From Flavobacteriales bacterium UBA1112 (lineage in GTDB: Bacteria > Bacteroidota > Bacteroidia > Flavobacteriales_D > Sanyastnellaceae): a stretch of 10,365 nucleotides of DNA. The stretch covers positions 1-10,365 of the forward strand of contig DCBH01000127.1 in the NCBI GenBank assembly GCA_002313415.1, read 5' to 3'. The translations under genes and the position numbers were made by a program. The notes below the pieces were generated by a model that saw only the letters and a program-made list of their open reading frames with translations, was not told the DNA's origin and made no database searches. Position 1 is the first letter of the stretch, and the number at the start of each line of letters is the position of its first letter. Below are positions 1 through 5,044 of this stretch, in pieces.

Positions 1-212
1 CCCTCTTGATTGGGGACGATCAAATCATCACGAGAAATCTTGTGGACGACTGTGATCAACGTGAATCTGGACCCGTCCCTGTTTTGGCATCGAGGAATGC
101 TTCACACTTGAGGGATGACGGAGTCATGGAAAGTCGATTCTGTCGCGCAGTAGAATTGTCCAATGAGCAAGCACAGGACCTCTTATGATGATCACAGTCC
201 CACACTGAGGGT

Positions 213-1181
213 TTATTGAAAGTATTGAATGCTTGTCCGCAGACCATTTAGAAAGTCCTTGACATCCATGGCGGGCTTTCCTTGAGGCTGAATGCGTGTG
301 AGGGAAATGGTTCCCACCCCACAAGACACATGAAGGGTGCTCTTGTAAATGTGGATTTCCCCGGGTTGCCCATCAAACGCCGATTCAATTCGTTGGCTCG
401 CATGCACCTTGATTGTTTCTCCTGAAGGCAGCGAGGTCCAGGCCCCCGGGAATGGATTCAACCCGCGAATTTGGTTGTGAATGCTCGAAGCAGACTCGGA
501 CCAGTCGATGCGACCGTTTTCTTTGAACAGCTTAGGGGCTTCTCTTCGTTCTGCATCTTCATCCAGCATGGAATCTTGGGGAATGAGTTTGGCTGTTCCG
601 TCTGACAAAGCATCGATGGACTTGACCAGAAGGTGCTTGCCTGCCTCAAGGATACGGTCATGCACGGTGCCGGTGTTGTCGTCAGGTCCGATGGGGACTT
701 CGACTTGACCTAGGACGTGACCTGTATCGATTTCGTGGTTGAGCAAGAATGTCGTGGCACCCGTTAAGGTCTCCCCGCGTATAACAGCCCAATGAATGGG
801 AGCTGCACCGCGATATTGGGGAAGCAAGGAACCGTGGAGGTTCACCGTGCCAAGTCGTGGCCGATTCCACACCGCTTCAGGCAACATGCGAAAGGCCACC
901 ACCACGCCTAAATCTGCATTCCAGGCATCGAGTTGCGCATGAAATGATTTGTCCTTCAGTTTTTCTGGTTGGGTCAACGGGAGGTTGTGCTCGATAGCCA
1001 CCTTTTTTACATCACTGGATCGGAGTGTTTGACCGCGGCCCGCAGGACGGTCAGGTGCTGTTACAACACCAACGACGTGGTGGCGGCTTTCGAGCAATTG
1101 CTCGAGACAGATGGCCGCGAAAAGGGGCGTACCTAAAAAAACCAATCGCAGTTCGCGCGAAGGATTCGAAGAGAGACTCAT
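213..1181 (-). CDS. fmt: methionyl-tRNA formyltransferase
   Basis: Fmt transfers a formyl group from 10-formyl-tetrahydrofolate to the methionine on initiator tRNA, in the cytoplasm, to prepare it for translation initiation. The 322-residue length fits the family. The N-terminal Rossmann-like catalytic domain (about 11-200) opens with LVFLGTP (13-19) and contains APDRPAGRGQ (42-51), the hallmark SLLPQYRGAAPIHW (118-131), and the expected catalytic triad Asn114, His116 and Asp152 (NLHG and EIDTG). Each triad residue is eight positions later than in the E. coli enzyme. The C-terminal OB-fold domain, with INPFPGAW-like LNPFPGAW near 240, completes the protein. The ATG at 1181 lies 16 bp after the MATE stop codon, so the gene is the last of a trmH-MATE-fmt operon. 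A promoter-like TTG-N19-GACCTTTG also sits directly upstream. The family assignment is firm. Known in other Bacteroidota, an HU gene is often close to fmt, as here. Confidence 0.97.
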   Translation of the reverse strand: MSLSSNPSRELRLVFLGTPLFAAICLEQLLESRHHVVGVVTAPDRPAGRGQTLRSSDVKKVAIEHNLPLTQPEKLKDKSFHAQLDAWNADLGVVVAFRMLPEAVWNRPRLGTVNLHGSLLPQYRGAAPIHWAVIRGETLTGATTFLLNHEIDTGHVLGQVEVPIGPDDNTGTVHDRILEAGKHLLVKSIDALSDGTAKLIPQDSMLDEDAERREAPKLFKENGRIDWSESASSIHNQIRGLNPFPGAWTSLPSGETIKVHASQRIESAFDGQPGEIHIYKSTLHVSCGVGTISLTRIQPQGKPAMDVKDFLNGLRTSIQYFQ

Positions 1182-1185
1182 GAAA

Positions 1186-1215
1186 CAAAGGTCAGGTTCA
1201 TTTGTCCATCTTCAA
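1186..1215 (-). promoter_or_regulatory. possible internal promoter of fmt
   Basis: On the minus strand, TTG (1215-1213) is followed after 19 bp by GACCTTTG (1193-1186). This differs by one base from the Bacteroidota -7 consensus TAnnTTTG, and the spacing is acceptable. The -7 element ends exactly 4 nt before the fmt ATG. A transcript from here would be leaderless or nearly so. It lies partly inside the end of the MATE gene, so fmt may also be read from upstream. This is an inference from motif matching only. Confidence 0.35.
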
Positions 1216-2568
1216 CGATGGATGTCCTCGACGCCAAGGAAGCACCTTCAGTGCCCATGACGCGCCTAAAATCATGCAAATGAAATACAGCCAGTCTGCC
1301 CGCCAAATGACATCGATGGGCTGGGGCCAAACCAAGGTAACCGCATAGGCCACAAACACATAGAGGCCCACTGAGATGAATTCGATGAAGAATACTGGTC
1401 GAGTGAAGCCCGAACCTTGCAAAACAGAAATGAGAATGGAAGAGAGGGCATAAAATTGAAGTGCGACGAATGCGGTCCCCAAGGTTGCTACCATGGCTTG
1501 ACGACCCGGTGACGGCTCAAAAAAGTGACTTGCAATCCAGTCTGGATATAAGATGTAACCGTGTGTGAGGAGCCAAACGCCTCCATAACTGAGGGAGGCC
1601 AATTTGAGAATGGTTGGAAGCAATTCGTCGACTCTCCTGGCACCAATGAGTGTGCTAACTACAGTGCGTGTTGTCTGACCAAGCCCGCTGCAGACGACAA
1701 ATGCAAGCATGAAAGCGTTGCGGGTCAAGTGACTGACTTTGAGCTCCATCATGCCCACTCGCTCCACAAAAAAGAAGAAGGAGGCCCATGTCCCGATTGT
1801 CATGCCAAATTGGGCCATGACGGGAGCGGAGAGGGCCCACCATTGGCGCTCCATGTCGCGGTTGCGAGGTGCACGTCCCTGATAGGACTCGGGATGTGTT
1901 TTGCGACTTGCCCAAAGCCACGCAAATGCTGCGCCGAGGACCTCAGAAGTGAAAGATGCGTATGCTGCGCCTTGCGCTCCCATGGCTGTGCCGCCCCAAA
2001 GGCCTTCGACCCACATGGCATCAAGGATGACGTTGGTGAGAGCCATCAACAAGGCCAAGAAAAGAATGGGACGCGTCTTGGCCTGGCCAATCCAATCGGC
2101 TTCAACAGCCATCAAAATGGAAAAAGGAATCAAGCCCCACGCTCGAATCCCTAAGAAGGGCTCGAACACGGCTTGCACATCGGCATTTTGGATGAGCAGT
2201 TTCCACCCGCCCAAGGCGTTGATTCCAAGAACGACAAATGCCAGAATCCCTCCAAGTGCAGCGAGTTGAATTCTACCAGCCCTGAAGGCCTCAGCCATTT
2301 GAGGAGAATCGTTCTGGCCTTTGAACCGGGCGACCAAGATTTGAATGCCAACACTACCTCCCGCCAAGATCATGGTAAATGTCAAATAAATCAATCCGGC
2401 ATTGCCTGCGCCGTTGAGTTCCAATTCTCCCGCATGACTTAGAAAGAAATTGTCCGTGAGAACAACAAGGAATTGGACCAGGCTTCCTAAAGAAATGGGG
2501 ATTGCGATGCGCAACAGGTTGCGAATGCTCGTATCCATGGGAGCTGCGGCTCCGGTATGATCACTCAT
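1198..2568 (-). CDS. MATE family efflux transporter
   Basis: This is a 456-residue, very hydrophobic inner-membrane protein with about twelve predicted membrane segments in two halves, as in the multidrug and toxic compound extrusion (MATE) family. Members export cationic drugs, dyes or metabolites in exchange for Na+ or H+. Supporting sequence includes the amphipathic start followed by LLRIAIPISLGSLVQF (about 19-34), a first-half end with GAQGAAYASFTSEVLG (near 200), a loop rich in charged residues (about 223-245), and the second-half segment TRTVVSTLIGARR (about 304-316). The substrate cannot be read from sequence. The ATG at 2568 overlaps the trmH stop codon as ATGA, so translation is probably coupled to trmH. 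fmt follows after 16 bp. A transporter between two tRNA genes has no obvious functional link. The gene is a member of the operon by position only. Confidence 0.93.
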   Translation of the reverse strand: MSDHTGAAAPMDTSIRNLLRIAIPISLGSLVQFLVVLTDNFFLSHAGELELNGAGNAGLIYLTFTMILAGGSVGIQILVARFKGQNDSPQMAEAFRAGRIQLAALGGILAFVVLGINALGGWKLLIQNADVQAVFEPFLGIRAWGLIPFSILMAVEADWIGQAKTRPILFLALLMALTNVILDAMWVEGLWGGTAMGAQGAAYASFTSEVLGAAFAWLWASRKTHPESYQGRAPRNRDMERQWWALSAPVMAQFGMTIGTWASFFFFVERVGMMELKVSHLTRNAFMLAFVVCSGLGQTTRTVVSTLIGARRVDELLPTILKLASLSYGGVWLLTHGYILYPDWIASHFFEPSPGRQAMVATLGTAFVALQFYALSSILISVLQGSGFTRPVFFIEFISVGLYVFVAYAVTLVWPQPIDVIWRADWLYFICMILGASWALKVLPWRRGHPSLKMDK

Positions 2569-3290
2569 CGAGTCGACGCCAAGGTGGGGGGTAAGGTGAG
2601 GCCGTGCCGTGCCAAGATGCCACGCGCATTGCGAACAGATTTAACTATCCATTCGGCATGCACCAGGACTTCTTCGTCCGGATGCAAGTTCCAAGACACT
2701 TGCGATTGTTCCAATCGCGTCCGCAATCTGTTCATCAAAATGGCGGCTGCAACGCTGATGTTAAAACTCTGTACAAATCCGCGCATAGGAATTTGAACAA
2801 ACGCGTCCGCATGGTCCATCATGAAATCGGATGCACCAGAAAATTCTGTTCCCATGACAAGAGCAACAGGTCGATCTAGTGGCAGGTTCTCTGACGTGTA
2901 CCCTTGGGCGTGAGGCGCAGTGACAACCAATTGGATTCCCATGGATTTAAGGGAATTGACACATGCCATTCGGGGGTCAGCAACATGGAGATAGCGGTGG
3001 ATATTCAGCCACTGGGATGCACCCTTGGCCACGCCTTTGTTGCGCGACCATGCATTCTCGTTTTCAATGAGGTGCACGTCGAGAAAGCCCAATCCGTCCG
3101 CACTACGCATGACTGCGCTGGCATTTCGGCTTTGGTACACGTTTTCGAGCACAAGGGAAATGTGACGTGAGCGGTGCGCCATCACATTTTGGACCTTGGT
3201 CAAGCGAGCCTCGGTGACAAAAGGTTGCAGTACCTCTGTGCATGCCTTGGCATGCGCGACGTCTTCAAATTCAGGCAAGGGATAAGGCAT
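2565..3290 (-). CDS. trmH: tRNA (guanosine-2'-O-)-methyltransferase, TrmH/SpoU family
   Basis: This is predicted to methylate the 2'-OH of G18 in the D-loop of tRNAs using S-adenosylmethionine. The 241-residue protein has the three SpoU/SPOUT motifs. Motif 1 is NVYQSRNASAVMRSADGLGF (about 51-70), with the conserved Asn and Arg. Motif 2 is ALVMGTEFSG (about 144-153). Motif 3 is IPMRGFVQSFNISVAAAI (about 168-185), which forms the trefoil-knot cofactor site. Overall layout and the N-terminal and C-terminal extensions resemble TrmH more than the larger RlmB or short TrmL proteins, which is why Gm18 is preferred. In motif 3, Phe replaces the usual Leu (SFNIS for SLNVS). It is the first gene of the operon with the MATE transporter (4-bp ATGA overlap) and fmt. 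A terminator and a promoter-like site lie just upstream. The family is sure; the exact target position is likely but not proven. Confidence 0.9.
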   Translation of the reverse strand: MPYPLPEFEDVAHAKACTEVLQPFVTEARLTKVQNVMAHRSRHISLVLENVYQSRNASAVMRSADGLGFLDVHLIENENAWSRNKGVAKGASQWLNIHRYLHVADPRMACVNSLKSMGIQLVVTAPHAQGYTSENLPLDRPVALVMGTEFSGASDFMMDHADAFVQIPMRGFVQSFNISVAAAILMNRLRTRLEQSQVSWNLHPDEEVLVHAEWIVKSVRNARGILARHGLTLPPTLASTR

Positions 3291-3294
3291 GTCA

Positions 3295-3323
3295 CAAATT
3301 CACCAGGTAAAGTCACTGACCAA
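3295..3323 (-). promoter_or_regulatory. possible promoter of the trmH-MATE-fmt operon
   Basis: On the minus strand, TTG (3323-3321, within TTTG) is followed after 18 bp by TGAATTTG (3302-3295). This is one base off the Bacteroidota -7 consensus TAnnTTTG. The element ends 4 nt before the trmH ATG, the same spacing as at fmt, the membrane-protein gene and the thioesterase gene. It lies directly after the HU terminator, where a new promoter is needed. Inference from motif and position. Confidence 0.5.
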
Positions 3324-3334
3324 ATTCATTAGGC

Positions 3335-3366
3335 AAAAAAATCCCCTCACCGCAGTGAGGGGATTT
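3335..3366 (-). terminator. intrinsic terminator of the HU gene
   Basis: There is a perfect 12-bp inverted repeat (3339-3350 with 3355-3366) with a 4-nt loop and a GC-rich core CCCCTCAC/GTGAGGGG. On the minus strand it is followed by a run of seven T (3341-3335). It starts 24 bp after the HU stop codon and ends before the trmH promoter-like site, so it separates HU from the downstream operon. Confidence 0.93.
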
Positions 3367-3390
3367 CAATCAATCAGTTCTGGTCAAGGA

Positions 3391-3654
3391 TCAAACCTTC
3401 AAACCAGCACCTGCCTTAAACTTGACAACATTCTTGGCAGCGATTTGGATTTCAGCTCCGGTCTGTGGATTGCGGCCGGTACGGGCGGCGCGATGATTCA
3501 CAGAGAATGAACCAAAACCAACGAGAGAAACACGGTCGCCAGACTTCAGGGCGCCGTGGATGGCACCAGTAGTGGCGTCGAGAGCGCGTGCAGCGTCGGC
3601 CTTCGAGAGACCCGCACCTGATGCAATCGCATCGACCAATTCAGACTTATTCAT
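3391..3654 (-). CDS. HU family DNA-binding protein
   Basis: This is an 87-residue histone-like protein that dimerises and bends or wraps DNA in the nucleoid. It is full length for the family. The N-terminal helical part ([20 protein letters not shown], 1-20) is followed by the signature region [19 protein letters not shown] (about 45-63). That region includes the beta-arm tip RNPQTG (61-66), whose Pro63 intercalates between base pairs in known HU and IHF structures. The C-terminal [13 protein letters not shown] (74-86) is also typical. The gene appears to be monocistronic: a good promoter lies 38-69 bp upstream of the ATG and a strong terminator follows. The leader is A/T-rich and has no Shine-Dalgarno sequence, as usual in Bacteroidota. 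HU versus IHF-like subfamily cannot be settled, but HU is the better fit because of length and tip sequence. Confidence 0.97.
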   Translation of the reverse strand: MNKSELVDAIASGAGLSKADAARALDATTGAIHGALKSGDRVSLVGFGSFSVNHRAARTGRNPQTGAEIQIAAKNVVKFKAGAGLKV

Positions 3655-3691
3655 GAGTATGAGTTGAGATTAAACAAAAAAGTAACACAGT

Positions 3692-3723
3692 CAAATGTAT
3701 GTGCGCATTCTCAGCGTTGACAA
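3692..3723 (-). promoter_or_regulatory. promoter of the HU gene
   Basis: On the minus strand, TTG (3723-3721, within CCCTTGTC) is followed after 21 bp by TACATTTG (3699-3692), a full match to the Bacteroidota -7 element TAnnTTTG. This would give a leader of roughly 32 nt before the ATG at 3654. The match of both elements with accepted spacing makes this one of the two best promoters in the window. Confidence 0.65.
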
Positions 3724-3755
3724 GGGATAGCGCCCGTTTTCATCCATTTTGTGAA

Positions 3756-3812
3756 CAAACGGTCGTTTGATGTTGATAAGGGTGGCTTTTTTTTGCCTTT
3801 TTCGACGTTTTT
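3756..3812. other. inverted repeat plus three phased T-tracts upstream of the HU promoter
   Basis: Between the HU promoter and the end of the upstream gene lie an inverted repeat CAAACG-GT-CGTTTG (3756-3769) and three T-runs at 3787-3794, 3798-3802 and 3808-3812. The centres of the T-runs are about 10 bp apart. Phased A/T tracts are known to bend DNA. The inverted repeat could be a regulator or HU-responsive site. No protein-coding content was recognised from 3655 to 3831. Function is inference. Confidence 0.4.
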
Positions 3813-3831
3813 GCTTGCACCAACGGGGGTT

Positions 3832-4164
3832 CTAGGCCGATTGTGATGGCCAAGGACGCAACCCTTCGAGCAACAAAGACAGCGCAGCGAGTCCCAAGTA
3901 TTCCGGTCCGGTAACACCAGTCACCCAATGTTGTCCGGCAGATACGAGACAGGCAACAATGGCCAAGCTGATTCGGACGATACCTAAAAATTCTGTGTCC
4001 CGTCCTGGGGTTGATTCTAAGGAATGGGTCAAAGCACCTGCACCATGGGAAGCTAGGCATACCCACGGTGCAACGGCTGTTGGCAGTCCCGTAATCCCGA
4101 AAAGCGCCAAAGCCACGCCCAAAAGGTGGATTGCTGTGTGGACTTTCCGATTCAATTTGGGCAT
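3832..4164 (-). CDS. small hypothetical membrane protein
   Basis: This is a 110-residue protein that I do not recognise. A basic N-terminus (MPKLNRK) is followed by hydrophobic stretches at about 10-30 (AIHLLGVALALFGITGLP), 31-45 (weaker), 59-77 (FLGIVRISLAIVACLVSA) and 86-101 (EYLGLAALSLLLEG). This suggests three or four membrane segments with short loops. The codon use is like that of its neighbours, and the hydrophobic pattern is maintained throughout, which favours a real gene. The ATG at 4164 is preceded, 4 nt upstream, by a full TAnnTTTG match (TACTTTTG), so transcription probably starts at or next to the start codon. It is divergent from the thioesterase gene, with only 42 bp between the two start codons, so the two may share regulation. 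No function is proposed. Confidence 0.75.
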   Translation of the reverse strand: MPKLNRKVHTAIHLLGVALALFGITGLPTAVAPWVCLASHGAGALTHSLESTPGRDTEFLGIVRISLAIVACLVSAGQHWVTGVTGPEYLGLAALSLLLEGLRPWPSQSA

Positions 4165-4168
4165 GTGG

Positions 4169-4176
4169 CAAAAGTA
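4169..4176 (-). promoter_or_regulatory. -7 promoter element of the small membrane protein gene
   Basis: TACTTTTG on the minus strand matches TAnnTTTG exactly and ends 4 nt before the ATG at 4164. A TTG lies 15 bp further upstream (4194-4192), slightly closer than the usual spacing. If used, the mRNA would have almost no leader. Inference from motif. Confidence 0.5.
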
Positions 4177-4194
4177 GGAGCGGGAGCTTCACAA

Positions 4195-4202
4195 TAACTT
4201 TG
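4195..4202 (+). promoter_or_regulatory. -7 promoter element of the thioesterase gene
   Basis: TAACTTTG matches TAnnTTTG exactly and ends 4 nt before the ATG at 4207, which predicts a leaderless or near-leaderless mRNA. No TTG is visible at the usual distance upstream. The promoter faces away from that of the membrane protein gene, and the two overlap within 42 bp. Confidence 0.5.
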
Positions 4203-4206
4203 TTGC

Positions 4207-4632
4207 ATGAAGGAGTTTATCCCTTATCAGCCGGAAATTCGGTTTAGTGATGTCGATGCCTACGGCATTGTGCATAACGCGGCTTACATCATTTACATGG
4301 AGCAAGCGCGCATTCACTGGTGGCGTCAAGCCATGGGTGAAGGGACATGGGATTGGTCAAAGTTGGGCGTGTTGGTCGTTCATCACACCATTGACTACGT
4401 AAAGCCTGTTCGTTTGGGCGATCCGTTGGAAGTGCAAAGTCACATTGGTGAGTTGGGAAACAAAAGCATGGATGTTCACTACGAATTGACGTGTCGCAAT
4501 CATTTGGTGGCTCGTGCCAAAACGGTACTTGTATGTTTTGATCACGACGCCAAGGCCACAATCCCCATTCCGAAGCAATGGCGTCATGCACTAGAGGCAC
4601 TCCAAGAAAACTCACCTTTTCCAAGCATCTGA
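4207..4632 (+). CDS. hotdog-fold acyl-CoA thioesterase (4HBT / YbgC-like)
   Basis: This is a 141-residue single hotdog-domain protein that hydrolyses acyl-CoA thioesters, as known for the 4-hydroxybenzoyl-CoA thioesterase/YbgC/FadM group. The signature is at the N-terminus: FSDVDAYGIVHNAAYIIYME (13-32), where Asp17 aligns with the catalytic aspartate of 4HBT and is followed by the GIVHNAxY helix start. A second typical block is DYVKPVRLGDPLEVQSHI (63-80), followed by the strand with ARAKTVLVCFD (102-112). Length and order match the family. Substrate, whether short-chain, long-chain or aromatic acyl-CoA, cannot be decided. Some relatives work with the Tol-Pal system or in fatty-acid turnover, but there are no such neighbours here. 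The gene is divergent from the small membrane protein gene and appears to be transcribed alone. No strong terminator follows. Confidence 0.93.
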   Translation: MKEFIPYQPEIRFSDVDAYGIVHNAAYIIYMEQARIHWWRQAMGEGTWDWSKLGVLVVHHTIDYVKPVRLGDPLEVQSHIGELGNKSMDVHYELTCRNHLVARAKTVLVCFDHDAKATIPIPKQWRHALEALQENSPFPSI

Positions 4633-4633
4633 C

Positions 4634-4741
4634 GTGCATGTGTTTGGCAAGGCGGATTGGATACGCAAACAACTTTGCTGTGACACGTGCCACAAGGATG
4701 TGTTGAATCATCAGTTGAGTCGTCATTTTATTTGTCGGTAA
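4634..4741 (+). CDS. doubtful small cysteine-rich ORF
   Basis: This is a 35-codon reading frame starting at a GTG two bases after the thioesterase stop and ending with TAA. Its middle reads QLCCDTCHKD, followed by LSRHFIC. The spacing C-x2-C-x11-H-x2-C could form a small zinc-binding knuckle. There is no ATG in frame, no ribosome binding site and no known relative that I recognise. It could be translated by reinitiation after the thioesterase gene, or it may be chance. A near-perfect 16-bp palindrome (4679-4694, TGTGaCACGTGcCACA) lies inside it and could instead be a protein binding site. Confidence 0.18.
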   Translation: MHVFGKADWIRKQLCCDTCHKDVLNHQLSRHFICR

Positions 4742-5004
4742 GGCTGTTGCCTTGACTGTTTGGGGGATTACCAGAGGCTTGGGATGAGAATTCTTCAATT
4801 TCACGGGACAGCAGCATCAAAAAATGAGAACCAAGGAACAACAGAATGTCATGCGGATGTTTTCATTTGACTGAGGGTCTGAAAAAGTGAGCTCCGTCAA
4901 CCTTTGCTTGCATCCTCCAGCATTGAATTGTCGGCGGAATGTGACGTGTGTAAGACTTGCGAAGATTTGAGGAAAACTTCCCTGTTATCCCTTCGTCCGC
5001 CATT
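4742..5004. other. intergenic spacer without recognised gene
   Basis: About 260 bp lie between the doubtful small ORF and the promoter of the large secreted-protein gene. I see no coding frame of conviction, no tRNA-like cloverleaf and no strong hairpin with a T-run. A short stem AAGGC-TGTT-GCCTT (4740-4753) at the left edge is too weak to call a terminator. The region may hold the 3' end of the thioesterase mRNA and regulatory sequence for the gene at 5045. Confidence 0.5.
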
Positions 5005-5012
5005 TATATTTG
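5005..5012 (+). promoter_or_regulatory. -7 promoter element of the 815-aa secreted protein gene
   Basis: TATATTTG matches the Bacteroidota -7 consensus TAnnTTTG exactly. It lies 32 bp upstream of the ATG at 5045, giving a leader of roughly 27-30 nt. No clear TTG is found at 17-23 bp upstream, so only half of the promoter is supported. Confidence 0.5.
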
Positions 5013-5044
5013 TGCCAAACTGATTCACAACCTAAACCTTCTCC

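Noticed and set aside
1..212. Possible gene ends left of fmt: a plus-strand frame open at the window edge and ending at 188, and a minus-strand frame reading ITVVHKISRDDLIVPNQE to the edge.
   Set aside because: Both are short, lack a recognisable family and have no promoter or convincing start. Either could be the edge of a real gene, but the window does not allow a decision.
1561..2154. Plus-strand frame of 197 codons.
   Set aside because: Fully inside the MATE gene on the opposite strand; composition is erratic and no family is seen.
3740..4192. Minus-strand 150-codon frame overlapping the small membrane protein gene in another frame.
   Set aside because: It covers the T-tract spacer, has no membrane or domain pattern, and competes with the 110-residue frame that has a proper promoter element and regular hydrophobic segments.
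4740..4753. Short hairpin AAGGC-TGTT-GCCTT as a possible terminator of the thioesterase gene.
   Set aside because: Only five base pairs and no T-run follows; it overlaps the stop of the doubtful small ORF.
4289..4804. Minus-strand 171-codon frame across the thioesterase gene.
   Set aside because: Shadow of a well-recognised gene, and it lacks a promoter or family.
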